Shown: piece after piece, positions 10,790 to 20,566 of the stretch | Layout of the letters: each line of letters begins with the position of its first letter | Position numbering within the stretch: the stretch's first letter is position 1 | Assembly (NCBI GenBank): GCA_015654475.1 | Contig: JAATGV010000037.1 | Location: 1-64,000 of the forward strand | Direction: 5' to 3' | DNA: 64,000 nt | Source: Actinomycetales bacterium | GTDB taxonomy: Bacteria > Actinomycetota > Actinomycetes > Actinomycetales > Microbacteriaceae | Position numbers and translations under genes: made by a program | The notes under the pieces: generated by a model | The model's database searches: none | Told to the model about the DNA's origin: nothing | What the model saw: the letters and a program-made list of their open reading frames with translations, nothing else

Positions 10790-11558
10790 TGCTTACCTCT
10801 CTGATGGGAAAACCTGCTGCCGCGATCGCCGCTTTGACATCGGCGATGGATATCGCGCCCGTATGAAAAACGCTTGCCGCGAGCACCGCGTCCGCGCCCT
10901 CGCGAACGGCTGCCACGAAATGCTCGACCTTGCCGGCGCCACCGGATGCGATGACCGGGACGCTGGAGACGGCGCGAACAGCGCGAAGCAGCTCAAGGTC
11001 AAACCCCAGCTTGACCCCGTCCGTGTCGATCGAGTTGACAAGCAACTCTCCTGCACCCGCGTCAATAGCACGCTCGGCCCACTCGATCGCGTCGATGTCG
11101 GTCTTGTTGCGACCACCGTGTGTTGTCACGCAAAAGCCGGAAGCAGTGTCGACGCTCCGGGTGATATCAAGCGAAAGCACGCATACCTGAGCGCCGAACC
11201 TGTCGGCGATCTCAGTGATCAGCCTCGGACGCGCGATGGCAGCACTGTTTACGCCAATCTTGTCTGCACCACTGGCAAGCAAACGACCGACGTCGTCGAC
11301 GCTGCGCACCCCGCCGCCCACGGTAAGCGGAATAAACACCTGTTCGGCTGTGCGACGGACCATGTCGTAGGTCGTCTCACGACCTTCGACCGTTGCCGTC
11401 ACATCGAGGAACGTCACCTCATCGGCGCCTTCCGCAAAATAGCGCGACGCCAACTGCACAGGCTCGCCCGCATCCTTGAGGTTGCGAAAATTGATGCCTT
11501 TGACCACCCGACCATCAGCCACATCGAGACAGGGGATGACACGAATAGCAACGCCCAT
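10773..11558 (-). CDS. hisF: Imidazole glycerol phosphate synthase cyclase subunit
   Basis: HisF uses ammonia delivered by HisH to make imidazole glycerol phosphate and AICAR. The 261-residue (beta/alpha)8 barrel shows [14 protein letters not shown] with the catalytic Asp near residue 11, and the second catalytic Asp in VLSLDITRS. The phosphate-binding loop LTVGGGVRS is also present. Its partner hisH, and hisA and hisB, are not in this window. It overlaps hisI by 17 bases and follows hisG by 8 bases. Confidence 0.97.
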   Translation of the reverse strand: MGVAIRVIPCLDVADGRVVKGINFRNLKDAGEPVQLASRYFAEGADEVTFLDVTATVEGRETTYDMVRRTAEQVFIPLTVGGGVRSVDDVGRLLASGADKIGVNSAAIARPRLITEIADRFGAQVCVLSLDITRSVDTASGFCVTTHGGRNKTDIDAIEWAERAIDAGAGELLVNSIDTDGVKLGFDLELLRAVRAVSSVPVIASGGAGKVEHFVAAVREGADAVLAASVFHTGAISIADVKAAIAAAGFPIREVSNADHE

Positions 11559-11566
11559 ATCTCCCC

Positions 11567-12424
11567 CTAGATTCGCGCAGCTGCGATGGAACTGACCAGA
11601 ATGGCTCGTGCACCCACCTCGTAGAGCGCATCCATAGTGTCATTCGACTGATCGCGCCGCACCATGGCGCGCACGGCGAACCAACCGGTGTCAGCCAGCT
11701 GAGAAATCGTCGGAGACTCGAGGCCCGGAGTGATCGCCGCCGCCCTATCCAGATGCTCGGCCGGGACGTCATAGTCGAACAGAACATACTGCCTGGCAAC
11801 CCTCACGCCGTGCAGTCTGCGCGATAGCTTCAACGCCTTGTCGCGCAGCGTGCCATCCGGGGCGGACTCCGGCGAACCGATAAGGATCGCTGTCGATTCA
11901 AGGATGACCGGGCCAAAGATCTCAAGGCCGGCGTTGCGAAGTGTGGTGCCGGTCGAAACGACATCGGCGATCACGTCGGCGACGCCGAGCTTAATGGCAG
12001 ACTCGACAGCGCCATCCAGCTGAATCAGCGTTGCATCGATATCGTTAGCGGTCAAGAAATCCTGGACAAGGCCGACATAGCTTGTCGCGACGCGCAGCCC
12101 CTGAATTTGGGAGAGGTCGGTAAATTTGCCGACAGGACCGGCAAATCGGAACGTCGAATCACCGAACTCGAGAACGGCGACCTCGTTCGCATCGGAGTGC
12201 GAGTCGAGCAACAGATCGCGCCCGGTGATACCGACATCGAGCGCGCCGCGACCAACATAGGTCGCGATGTCCCGCGGACGAAGGTAGAAGAACTCGATGT
12301 CGTTGTGCGGGTCGAACAGCACGAGTTCGCGAGTGTCGCGACGAGTCAGATACCCCGCCTCGCGCAGCATGTCGACCGACACCTCGGACAGCACACCCTT
12401 ATTGGGCACGGCGACGCGCAACAT
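11567..12424 (-). CDS. hisG: ATP phosphoribosyltransferase (long form)
   Basis: HisG condenses ATP with PRPP, the committed and feedback-inhibited step of histidine synthesis. At 285 residues it is the long HisG form, with two catalytic lobes and a C-terminal regulatory domain (about the last 75 residues) where histidine binds. Landmarks are [10 protein letters not shown] at the start and the PRPP-loop region [15 protein letters not shown] chose the ATG at 12424, whose A overlaps the TGA of hisE (TGATG), with GAGGAG 5 bases upstream; a GTG one codon earlier is possible. Confidence 0.96.
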   Translation of the reverse strand: MLRVAVPNKGVLSEVSVDMLREAGYLTRRDTRELVLFDPHNDIEFFYLRPRDIATYVGRGALDVGITGRDLLLDSHSDANEVAVLEFGDSTFRFAGPVGKFTDLSQIQGLRVATSYVGLVQDFLTANDIDATLIQLDGAVESAIKLGVADVIADVVSTGTTLRNAGLEIFGPVILESTAILIGSPESAPDGTLRDKALKLSRRLHGVRVARQYVLFDYDVPAEHLDRAAAITPGLESPTISQLADTGWFAVRAMVRRDQSNDTMDALYEVGARAILVSSIAAARI

Positions 12425-12687
12425 CACAGCTCCTCATAGACAGCGCTGAGCGCAATGCCCTTTTTTATCAGCATCACCTGGAGGTGATAGATCAGTTGAC
12501 TTGCCTCAAGTGCGAGAGCCTCATCTGTCTCATACTCGGCTGCCATCCACACCTCGGCGGCCTCCTCGACGATCTTCTTGCCGATCGCATGCACGCCGGC
12601 ATCCAATTCGCGCACGGTTCCTGACCCTGGATCAGCTGAGCCGGCTTTGGCCGACAGTTCGGTAAACAATTCGTCGAAAGTCTTCAC
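12424..12687 (-). CDS. hisE: Phosphoribosyl-ATP pyrophosphatase
   Basis: HisE removes pyrophosphate from phosphoribosyl-ATP, the second step of the histidine pathway. The 87-residue all-helical MazG-like protein carries [13 protein letters not shown] and the [13 protein letters not shown] segment with the acidic metal ligands. Family members begin with KTFDxLF, so I favour the GTG at 12687; a TTG at 12696 would add three residues. Neither has a strong Shine-Dalgarno. It is the first his gene of the operon and overlaps hisG by one base. Confidence 0.93.
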   Translation of the reverse strand: MKTFDELFTELSAKAGSADPGSGTVRELDAGVHAIGKKIVEEAAEVWMAAEYETDEALALEASQLIYHLQVMLIKKGIALSAVYEEL

Positions 12688-12735
12688 AAAGAACAAGGCT
12701 ACCCGCTTGCCGCCGTCGTTGCAGGCGCATACGGG

Positions 12736-13407
12736 CTAGCCGGCGACCGCCGCACGCAGACCAGCGATCGCAGCGGCCGGATCCTGTCCCCCGGGAGCAC
12801 CATAGACCGCCGAACCAGCGACAAAACAGTTCGCACCAGACGAGGCGGCCGTCACGATCGTCTCGCGGGTGATGCCGCCATCCACCTGAACGTGGATATC
12901 GCGCCTGGACGCTGCGACGGCATCCGCCACCTGACGCACTTTGGGCATCATGTCGGCCATGAAGGACTGACCGCCGAATCCTGGCTCCACCGTCATGACG
13001 AGGATCTGGTCGAACTCAGGCAGATTCGCAAGGTACGGATCAGCGGGCGTGCCCGGTTTGAGGGCGATCCCCGCCCGTGCCCCGAACGATCGAAGCACGC
13101 ACGCCGTGTCGATGACCTGACCGAGGTCCAGTGCAGACTCCACATGGAATGTGACGCTGTAACAGCCCGCCTCAGCGTATGCCGGTGCCCACCTGGCCGG
13201 ATCATCGATCATCAGGTGTACGTCGAGCGGCACAGGCGTGACCTGCTGCAGCCGACGCACAACGGGGAGGCCGAAGGTCAGATTGGGTACGAAGTGGTTG
13301 TCCATCACATCGACATGCGCCATATCTGCTGTGGCGATCTGGCGCAGAGAAGCCTCGAAGTTGGCAAAATCGCACGACAAAATACTGGGGCTAATGATCA
13401 CCGTCAT
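12736..13407 (-). CDS. rpe: Ribulose-phosphate 3-epimerase
   Basis: Rpe interconverts ribulose 5-phosphate and xylulose 5-phosphate in the pentose phosphate pathway. The 223-residue TIM barrel has ISPSILSCDF, the metal-binding signature HVDVMDNHFVPN, HLMIDDP, and the phosphate-site strands VQVDGGI and FVAGSAVYG. It lies 37 bases after rsmB and about 48 bases before hisE. Placement just ahead of his/trp genes fits their shared need for PRPP derived from the pentose pathway, but this is context only. Confidence 0.97.
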   Translation of the reverse strand: MTVIISPSILSCDFANFEASLRQIATADMAHVDVMDNHFVPNLTFGLPVVRRLQQVTPVPLDVHLMIDDPARWAPAYAEAGCYSVTFHVESALDLGQVIDTACVLRSFGARAGIALKPGTPADPYLANLPEFDQILVMTVEPGFGGQSFMADMMPKVRQVADAVAASRRDIHVQVDGGITRETIVTAASSGANCFVAGSAVYGAPGGQDPAAAIAGLRAAVAG

Positions 13408-13444
13408 GCGTTCTAGACTACGGCCGAGCTCCCGCCCCGACGTG

Positions 13445-14797
13445 CTACTTCTTGGTCAACAACGAAATAAACATGGCATCGGAGCGATGCGCGTGCGGCC
13501 AGAGCTGAACCCCAGCACGCTGACTGCCGAGCTGGATGCCCGGTGCAATGCGTTCGACAACGGCGCGCACATCGAGCAGCGAAAGCTCGTCGTGTCGTCT
13601 CAGCGCGCCCTCAACCTGGCGCTGCGTCTCGGCGAGGTGCGGCGAACAGGTCACATAACCGAGAACCCCTCCTCGCCGCAATCCGACGACAGCAGCATCG
13701 ATCAACTGGGCCTGCAAAGCCGTCAACGTCGAGAGGTCGGCCGGGCTCTTGCGCCATCGCGCCTCGGGACGACGACGGAGCGCCCCGAGACCTGTGCATG
13801 GCGCATCCACAAGAATGCGATCCCAGGTGTCTGGGTTTTCGTTCATCAGTTCGCGAGCGTCGCGCTGGTGACCAGACGATGGGAACGGGATTTTCTCGAT
13901 GGCACGGTGCACCAGGCCCACTCGGTGTTCAGCGATCTCGTTCCACTCCAGTTCGACGTCTCCCGCACCCTCGGCGAGAAGAATGGCCGCCTTGCCGCCC
14001 GGTCCTGCGCATGCATCCAGCCATCTTTCGCCAGGCACAATCGGGCGCGCCCGGGTCAGCGACAGCGCGGCGATCTGGGATCCTTGGTCCTGCACGCGGA
14101 CCTTGCCAGGAACGGTTACGTCGGCGGGATCGCCATGCGGCGCATACATGCCGATTGGGGAATACTCGGTCGGCGGAAAATCCGCCGTTGCAAAATCCTC
14201 ACGGGATGCCAGGCCAGGCAAAGCGGTCAACGTGACTGCCGGTGCGGCATTGTCGGCCTCCATCAGTTCACGAAGATCGCCGTCTCGTCCATCGGATTTC
14301 AGTGCGCTGCCGAGTGCACGCGCAATCCACACTGGGTGAGAGAAGCGTGCGGCTTCGAAACCCTCCCGGCTCATGGACTCGCTCAGCACCGAATCCCACT
14401 GGTCGACGCTCCGCTCGGAAACTCGTCGCAGTGCCGCGTTGACGAGGCCGGCGGCACGAGTCACCCCGATCTCGCGGGCAGCATCCACCGTCTCGGCAAT
14501 AGCTGCGTGAGCCGGAACCCGCATCGAAAGCAACTGGTGAGATCCGAGCCGCAGCGCCACCCTCACGGCGGCATCCAAATCATCGACGCCCTTCGGGGTG
14601 CAATTGGCCAAGATGGCGTCGTACCAGCCTCTGTTGCGCAACGTGCCATAAACGAGCTCCGTCACGAACCCGGCGTCCCGGCCGTGCATGCCCGCTCGCG
14701 AAAGCTTCGTCGGCAACAAGAGGTTTGCATAGGCGTCGGCGGATTCGACCTGAAGCAACACTTCGGCTGCAAGCGACCGAGGGGTGTAGTCGATCAT
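13445..14797 (-). CDS. rsmB: 16S rRNA (cytosine-C5) methyltransferase RsmB family
   Basis: The product (450 residues) combines an N-terminal NusB-like RNA-binding domain (about 1-140, e.g. AAEVLLQVESADAYAN) with a C-terminal SAM-dependent m5C methyltransferase. SAM motif I is LDACAGPGGKAA. The two mechanistic cysteines are in DAPCTGLGALRRRP and VTCSPHLAETQ. It is expected to methylate C967 of 16S rRNA (E. coli numbering). I chose the ATG at 14797 because it forms an ATGA overlap with the fmt stop; longer in-frame starts would lie inside fmt. Confidence 0.95.
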   Translation of the reverse strand: MIDYTPRSLAAEVLLQVESADAYANLLLPTKLSRAGMHGRDAGFVTELVYGTLRNRGWYDAILANCTPKGVDDLDAAVRVALRLGSHQLLSMRVPAHAAIAETVDAAREIGVTRAAGLVNAALRRVSERSVDQWDSVLSESMSREGFEAARFSHPVWIARALGSALKSDGRDGDLRELMEADNAAPAVTLTALPGLASREDFATADFPPTEYSPIGMYAPHGDPADVTVPGKVRVQDQGSQIAALSLTRARPIVPGERWLDACAGPGGKAAILLAEGAGDVELEWNEIAEHRVGLVHRAIEKIPFPSSGHQRDARELMNENPDTWDRILVDAPCTGLGALRRRPEARWRKSPADLSTLTALQAQLIDAAVVGLRRGGVLGYVTCSPHLAETQRQVEGALRRHDELSLLDVRAVVERIAPGIQLGSQRAGVQLWPHAHRSDAMFISLLTKK

Positions 14798-15744
14798 CCC
14801 AACACCACCCGACCACGCTTGCCGAGCAACCATGCGCTTGCGGTCATCGACTTCTTTCCAGCGGGTTGAACTGTGTTGACGGGCAAGAAGCCGTCGCGGC
14901 ACTGCACGAACACAGCGCCGGACTCAACGACCACTCGGCCAGGCTGACCGTCCTTGTCTTCGTCGAGGCGAGCGATGCGGGATGCGGGTCCTGCCGCAAG
15001 AATTTTGATCGGCTCGGCACCGTCCATGGTCCACGCGCCGGGCTCGGTCGTCATGGCTCGCACCAGGTCATATACCTTTGTCACCGGTTTCGTCCAATCG
15101 ATTCGGCCGTCTTCTCGCGACAGCTTGTGAGCATAGCTTGGTTCGCCGACCTGCGGCGTCGGAGTCGGTGCGGTGCCATCGGCGAGCTGCGCCACCAGCG
15201 TGGCCAGGTCTGCGGCACCCGCCTGCGCGAGGGCGGTCAATGCAGCGGACCCCGTGATGTCCGGGCCGAGGTCGATGACGCGCTGCCGGTATACGGGGCC
15301 TGCATCGAGTTCGGCAACCACCCGAACCAGGCTGATGGATGGCGGATCGCCGGCGGCGATGCTGCGTTGCGCTGGGGCCGCACCCCGCCACTTGGGGAGC
15401 ATGGAAAAGTGCAGATTCACCCAGCCAAGGCGGGGAATGGAAAGCACCTCATCGGGGATGATCGCCCCAAAGGCGACAACAATTCCGAGGTCTGGTGCCA
15501 GCCCGACAAGGCGAGCCGTCACCTCTTGCGTGAACCTGTTCGTCTTGACAACAGGAAGACCCAGCTCCGTTGCGATCTGTGCCACCGGAGAAGGCGTGAG
15601 CACGCGGCGTCTACCCACCGGGGCATCTTCCCTAGTGATGGCGAGTACCGATCCATCGACCTGTGCTGAGCCATTTGCCAGAGCCGCAACAGCCCGCAAC
15701 GGCTCGACGGCCGCCTCAGGCGTGCCGGCGAAGACGATACGCAT
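14794..15744 (-). CDS. fmt: Methionyl-tRNA formyltransferase
   Basis: Fmt formylates initiator Met-tRNA using 10-formyltetrahydrofolate. The 316-residue protein starts MRIVFAGTPEAAVEPL and contains the catalytic segment WVNLHFSMLPKWRGAAPAQR. The C-terminal OB-like tRNA-binding domain follows (about 210-316). It lies 33 bases after metI and overlaps rsmB by 4 bases. Adjacency of methionine uptake, SAM synthesis and initiator formylation is a recognisable functional grouping here. Confidence 0.97.
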   Translation of the reverse strand: MRIVFAGTPEAAVEPLRAVAALANGSAQVDGSVLAITREDAPVGRRRVLTPSPVAQIATELGLPVVKTNRFTQEVTARLVGLAPDLGIVVAFGAIIPDEVLSIPRLGWVNLHFSMLPKWRGAAPAQRSIAAGDPPSISLVRVVAELDAGPVYRQRVIDLGPDITGSAALTALAQAGAADLATLVAQLADGTAPTPTPQVGEPSYAHKLSREDGRIDWTKPVTKVYDLVRAMTTEPGAWTMDGAEPIKILAAGPASRIARLDEDKDGQPGRVVVESGAVFVQCRDGFLPVNTVQPAGKKSMTASAWLLGKRGRVVLG

Positions 15745-15777
15745 GACGATAGTGACACCTTCCTCAAGGTATCTAGC

Positions 15778-16440
15778 CTATCGGCGCAAAGCCTTTCGCG
15801 AGAGAGCGTTGCCGAGCAGCTGCGCAAGTTGCACGATGGCGATGATCACAACCACGGTGACAAACGTCACTGTCCAGTCGTACCGCTGATAGCCGTATTC
15901 GAGTGCAAAGGAGCCAAGGCCTCCGCCACCAATTGCGCCCACCATAGCGCTCATATCCACAATGGCGACCATGACGAATGTGTAGCCGAGAATAAGCGGC
16001 CCAAGGGCCTCAGGAATCAGCACAGACCAGATGATCCGCAGAGGACCCGCCCCCATCGCCTTCGCGGCTTCGATCACGCCAGGATCGGTCGCAACCAGGT
16101 TCTGCTCCACTATTCGGCTGATGCCAAAGGTTGCCGCAACACACATGACGAAAACAGCCGCATTGACCCCGAGAGTCGTGCCGACGACGGCTCGCGTAAC
16201 CGGACCGATCGCGAACACGAGAATGATGAACGGGATCGGCCGCACAATGTTGACCACGATGTTCAGCACCGTGTACACCCATACGTTATGCAAGATTCCA
16301 CCACGGCGGGTCGTAAACAGCAGGATCCCGACAACCAGACCAAGCAGACCGGCGATGACGACAGTCGCCGCGACCATGTAGAGCGTCTGCCCGAGGGCTG
16401 TAACAAGAAGTGCGATCAACCGATCAAACTCCAGTTTCAT
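15778..16440 (-). CDS. metI: Methionine ABC transporter permease
   Basis: This 220-residue integral membrane protein has about five hydrophobic helices and the ABC-permease coupling region EAAKAMGAGPLRIIWSVLIP (EAA loop). The N-terminus reads LVTALGQTLYMV, as in MetI. It is the membrane pore of the methionine importer with MetN and MetQ. It overlaps metN by 4 bases and is the last gene of the importer set. Confidence 0.95.
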   Translation of the reverse strand: MKLEFDRLIALLVTALGQTLYMVAATVVIAGLLGLVVGILLFTTRRGGILHNVWVYTVLNIVVNIVRPIPFIILVFAIGPVTRAVVGTTLGVNAAVFVMCVAATFGISRIVEQNLVATDPGVIEAAKAMGAGPLRIIWSVLIPEALGPLILGYTFVMVAIVDMSAMVGAIGGGGLGSFALEYGYQRYDWTVTFVTVVVIIAIVQLAQLLGNALSRKALRR

Positions 16441-17462
16441 CGCACGACCTCCTCAACCGTCGCGACAACATTCAAGTGGTCCGCGAACGCCTCGACATCC
16501 GCGGTTTTGCCAGTGACCTCGATCGTGAGGGTTCCGAACGGTCTGCCCTGCAATTCAGTGATCCCGCCGAACACGACTGCGACGGCAACGCCAAACTGCT
16601 TTGCTGCCGCCGAGAGCAGGCCGCTCGTCTCGCCGTTGTCGCGAACGGGAAGAATGAAGAGTCGGCCCGGGTAGCGGGTCTTCAGAACCTCGAGAACATC
16701 ATCGGACGGAATGTCAGTGAGCACAGTGCTGAGAAATCGTCGTGTTGTCTCCGTCTTCGGGCTTGAGAACACGTCGTACACCATGCCCGACTCGACGATC
16801 TTTCCCGCATCCATCACCGCGACCCTGTCCGCAATCGATCTGACGACGTGCATCTCGTGGGTGATCACCACGATCGTGACGCCCAACTCGTCGTTGACAC
16901 GCTCGAGCAGACGGAGCACATCGCTCGTAGTCTCGGGGTCGAGCGCGCTGGTCGCCTCATCTGCGAGCAGAATCTCGGGCTTGGTCGCGAGCGCGCGAGC
17001 GATACCGACACGCTGCTTCTGGCCGCCGGAAAGCTCACTTGGGTATGCTCTGGACTTTTCGGCGATCCCCACAAAATCCAAGAGCTCGGCGACGCGCTCC
17101 CGTCGGCGCTTTTTATCCCAGCCAGCAAGGATCAACGGATACTCGACGTTGGAGGACACCGACCGTGACTCGAACAGATTGAATTGCTGAAAGATCATGC
17201 CGATTCGCGAGCGCAATGCTCGAGTCTCACGCCCAGACAGCTCACGAACCGGGCGGCCGAAAACACTCACGGTTCCGGTGGTTGCGGACTCGAGCCTGTT
17301 GATCAGGCGAACGAGCGTGCTCTTCCCCGCGCCGGAATACCCGATGATTCCAAAAATCTCGCCCTGCTGGATCTCCAAACTCACCCCGTCGAGCGCGACA
17401 TGCGCGCCGCGCTTCTGCGGGAAGACCTTGGTCACCTGGTCAAAATTGATAACGGCAGTCAA
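16437..17462 (-). CDS. metN: Methionine ABC transporter ATP-binding protein
   Basis: MetN (341 residues) powers methionine import. It has Walker A GYSGAGKST, the ABC signature LSGGQKQRVGIARAL, Walker B ILLADEATSALD, and the H-loop in VVITHEMHV. The C-terminal ~80 residues form the NIL domain that binds methionine and inhibits transport in characterised MetN proteins. The start is a TTG at 17462 with AAGGAG 10 bases upstream. It lies 140 bases downstream of metQ and overlaps metI. Confidence 0.96.
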   Translation of the reverse strand: MTAVINFDQVTKVFPQKRGAHVALDGVSLEIQQGEIFGIIGYSGAGKSTLVRLINRLESATTGTVSVFGRPVRELSGRETRALRSRIGMIFQQFNLFESRSVSSNVEYPLILAGWDKKRRRERVAELLDFVGIAEKSRAYPSELSGGQKQRVGIARALATKPEILLADEATSALDPETTSDVLRLLERVNDELGVTIVVITHEMHVVRSIADRVAVMDAGKIVESGMVYDVFSSPKTETTRRFLSTVLTDIPSDDVLEVLKTRYPGRLFILPVRDNGETSGLLSAAAKQFGVAVAVVFGGITELQGRPFGTLTIEVTGKTADVEAFADHLNVVATVEEVVR

Positions 17463-17602
17463 TTGCCCGTCGCTCCTTGCTACTCACTTCACGATGACGC
17501 TTCCGACTTACGCCGAACTTCTGGCTTGCACCCAAAAGTCTCGGGCGACAACACCGCGAAGTGCGTCACCCGAGGCTTATGGAGTGTCAGCAGGGCACAG
17601 AC

Positions 17603-18493
17603 CTAGCTGGCTGCTCTGATCTGTTCTTGCAGTGTGGCAAGGATACTCTGCAGGTCAGCAGCGCTCACATCGGTCTTCTGAACGGCGGTTCCGTCAGAGT
17701 CCGCTTTCACCTGGTCGGTGATCTCCGGAGTGTTGTACAGCTCGACGATCTTGAGCAGGGTTGGGTTGTCCTTGTCTGCGGCGCGAACAGCGAACACGTT
17801 GATATATGGATCGCTCAGGTTGCTGTCGGCGTCGCTATACAACGCGCTGGTCGCATCAATGCCGGCGTCTTTCAGGTAGTTCTGGTTGATCACGGCCGCG
17901 TCCACATCTTGCAGAGAGTTTGCGGTCTGGTTGGCGTTCACCGTGGTGACTTGAACTTTTGACTGGTCGGCGATGATGTCATCCGGTGTGGAGAAGGCCG
18001 TTCCGCCATCCTTGAGCGAGATGAGGCCCGCACCCTGCAAGACCAGAAGTGCTCGAGACTGGTTTGTGGCATCGTTCGGAATTGCGACTGATCCGCCCTG
18101 GGGAATGTCGGCAAGCGCGGTGTGCTTGGACGAATACAACCCGAGCGGGTAGACGAAAGTAGCACCGATCGGGGTGAGGTCCTGCCCGGCGTTCTCGTTA
18201 TAGTTCGCGAGGAAAAGCAGGTGCTGGAACTGGTTGATGTCGAGCGATCCGTCGGTCAGTGCTGGATTGGGCTGCTGATAATCGGTGAAACCGACGACGT
18301 CCAGCGTGATGTCCTCTTTCGCCGCGAGATCTTTGAGCGTTGTCCAATACGCCTTTGACGCATCGGCGACCCCGATTTTTACCGTCGTCGCCGTTTCGGA
18401 GCTTGACGATGTCGTTGTCGAGCATGATGCGATGCCGAGGGCGAGCGGGATGGCTGCAATCGCCGCAATGATTTTCTTCGCCGTGTTCGTCAC
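17603..18493 (-). CDS. metQ: Methionine-binding lipoprotein (MetQ/NlpA family)
   Basis: MetQ is the substrate-binding lipoprotein of the methionine importer. From the GTG at 18493 the protein is 296 residues and begins with a lipoprotein signal: two lysines, a hydrophobic stretch, then lipobox GIASC with Cys at residue 24. The family segment DITLDVVGFTDYQQPNPAL follows. AAAGGAA lies about 8 bases before the GTG, which decides this start over an ATG about 40 bases further upstream that would bury the signal. Lgt and LspA, which process it, are also encoded here. The gene is preceded by about 107 bases after priA; I saw no SAM riboswitch there. Confidence 0.95.
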   Translation of the reverse strand: MTNTAKKIIAAIAAIPLALGIASCSTTTSSSSETATTVKIGVADASKAYWTTLKDLAAKEDITLDVVGFTDYQQPNPALTDGSLDINQFQHLLFLANYNENAGQDLTPIGATFVYPLGLYSSKHTALADIPQGGSVAIPNDATNQSRALLVLQGAGLISLKDGGTAFSTPDDIIADQSKVQVTTVNANQTANSLQDVDAAVINQNYLKDAGIDATSALYSDADSNLSDPYINVFAVRAADKDNPTLLKIVELYNTPEITDQVKADSDGTAVQKTDVSAADLQSILATLQEQIRAAS

Positions 18494-18600
18494 AAGTGTG
18501 ATTCCTTTCTTAGTGGCAGGTTCAAGGATCGTCATTGGAAGCGATATCGACAAATGCCGATGCAACATTGCGAAACGATATGCCTGTTAAGAAATGCTCT

Positions 18601-20553
18601 TTATAGGCTCTCGACGTCATCGAATCGCACCCGGATCGGTGACGCCGACGCCGGCTGCCTGGCTATCCCCCACTCAGGAAACCGTTGTGGCGCCTGCCTG
18701 GCTGCTGCCTTGAGCCGGCGTGCGACCTCTGCCCCCGCCGAGTATGCGACGGTGAACAAGGTACGTTCCCTTGCCGCGCGCGTGGTGTCGATGGAATCCG
18801 GATCGACAGCCACCGTACCGATGACGGTGACGATGTCCGAGATCCCGGCCAGATCTATCACTCTGCGAGTGGATCCCGCAGGCCCCATCACTGCACAGAC
18901 ACGGTATGCGGGCGGAAAGTGAGCCGCACGACGAGCGGCGAGTTCGTCGGCAGCGAAGACGTCCGGACGCCACAGGTTCAGGGCCCGAGCAAGCCTGCCC
19001 TCAACACCCATCGCGATCACTCGCCCCGAATCCGATACAAGAGTCGCGGCGGTAAGCCATTGCCGCATCGCGTCCTCGACGGCGAGCAGTCCTTCCCTGC
19101 CGAGCATCCACTCGCAGTCGAGCAGAATCACGACGTCGTATCCACCGACGTCTGGTAACGGCTCCACACCCGGAGTCGCAAGCGCGACCGCCCGGCCTGG
19201 CCGGAGACGGTCGACCGGCATGTCCCCTGTGGATGTGACGATGCGGGCCCTTGGAAAGGCCCGGCCGATGTCCTGACTGGTTCGCTCGACTCCAGGGGCG
19301 GCCTGACGCAGCTTCGTGTGCCCGCAGACGGTGCAATGGAAGCTCGGCTCCTCATGCCCGCACCAGCGGCATTGTGGAATCGACTGTGCGTCGTTAGCAA
19401 GCCCGAGCGGGCCGCCACATCGAGAACATCGGGCCGGCGTGCGGCATTGCTCGCAGAGCAGCATCCGCGCGTACCCACGCCGGGCGACCTGGATCAGCAC
19501 CTGCCCTCCGGAGTCAAGTGCTTCGCTCGCCATGCGCCAGACCGGCTCGGGGATGCCAGCCCTCCCGTCGTCTGCCCCGGCCAATTGGCCGCTCGGGATG
19601 ATCGTCGCCGCCGCCCCCAATGACTCTTCGCGAAGCCACCCGATCTCCACGAGTCGCTGCACGGCGGTGCTCCGACTGTGTGAGGCAAACACCAATGCGA
19701 CGCCTTCGCGAGTATGCCGCATCATGGCGACGTCGCGTGCATGCGCATACGGAGCGTGCGGTTCAGCGTGCAGCGGGTCGCCGTCTTCCCACACGTAGAT
19801 GCAGCCGAGCCCCAGAACCGGGGCATACACCGCCTGGCGATTGCCGATCACAAGGTCGGCAGCGCCGGCAAGCACGTCAAGAAACGATCGATAGCGGGCA
19901 GCGACATCGGTGCCCGCATCCAACCGCACTACCGTCAAGGTCGGTGCAACCGCCGCAACTGCCTCGGCGACTACTGCGATGTCCCGTTTGTCTGGCACGG
20001 CGACGAGCATGCGCTTGCCCAGCGCCCGAAGTTCTCTCGCCCGGCGCGCGATGTCGAGCGCCCAGAGTGGGTGCCACCGGTTCTCGACCGCTGCCCCCCC
20101 GCCGCGCACGAGGAGTGCAACACGCGATGGAATCTCTGCCTCCGATGGGAAAACGAGTTCGGGCTGGTTGGCCAGCTTCTCGATGTCAACCCTGTGCGCC
20201 CACGCCTTCTCTTCTCTTGCATGACGCGGAGGCACCGCGAGTCGCACCACGTCTGCGGCGACACCCGCCTGACGATCGGCCACAGCTCGCGCCAATTCCC
20301 AGATTTGGGGAGTGAGAACGGGAACAGGCGACACAACCTTTTCGATGTCTACTAGGGTCACCCCCGGCTCGGCGCGATCCGTCACCTCGACGATAAAACC
20401 GTCAAGCAGGCGTCTCCTTGTGCCGAACTGCACTTTGACGCGCACCCCGACTCGGGCGTCGGCAGCTAGCCGATCGGGAATGCGATAGTCGAAGAGATGA
20501 TCGAGATTGCTGAGCGGCGAAACGACGACAACCCGGGCGACGCGTGCTGGCAT
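18601..20553 (-). CDS. priA: Primosomal protein N' (actinobacterial PriA, degenerate ATPase)
   Basis: The 650-residue protein has the N-terminal PriA DNA-binding domain (RVARVVVVSPLSNLDHLFDY) and the paired zinc-binding cysteines of the helicase core (CEQCRTPARCSRCGG, then CRWCGHEEPSFHCTVCGH). The Walker A region that should read GxTGSGKT is replaced by LLVRGGGAAVENRW, and the DEEH box by VWEDGD. Actinobacterial PriA proteins commonly lack these ATPase motifs, so it may act as a structural loader of replication restart, not a helicase. The ATG at 20553 has GGAGG 7 bases upstream; a longer in-frame start overlaps metK and is rejected. It lies 13 bases after metK. Confidence 0.93.
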   Translation of the reverse strand: MPARVARVVVVSPLSNLDHLFDYRIPDRLAADARVGVRVKVQFGTRRRLLDGFIVEVTDRAEPGVTLVDIEKVVSPVPVLTPQIWELARAVADRQAGVAADVVRLAVPPRHAREEKAWAHRVDIEKLANQPELVFPSEAEIPSRVALLVRGGGAAVENRWHPLWALDIARRARELRALGKRMLVAVPDKRDIAVVAEAVAAVAPTLTVVRLDAGTDVAARYRSFLDVLAGAADLVIGNRQAVYAPVLGLGCIYVWEDGDPLHAEPHAPYAHARDVAMMRHTREGVALVFASHSRSTAVQRLVEIGWLREESLGAAATIIPSGQLAGADDGRAGIPEPVWRMASEALDSGGQVLIQVARRGYARMLLCEQCRTPARCSRCGGPLGLANDAQSIPQCRWCGHEEPSFHCTVCGHTKLRQAAPGVERTSQDIGRAFPRARIVTSTGDMPVDRLRPGRAVALATPGVEPLPDVGGYDVVILLDCEWMLGREGLLAVEDAMRQWLTAATLVSDSGRVIAMGVEGRLARALNLWRPDVFAADELAARRAAHFPPAYRVCAVMGPAGSTRRVIDLAGISDIVTVIGTVAVDPDSIDTTRAARERTLFTVAYSAGAEVARRLKAAARQAPQRFPEWGIARQPASASPIRVRFDDVESL

Positions 20554-20566
20554 CGTCGTGCCTCCA

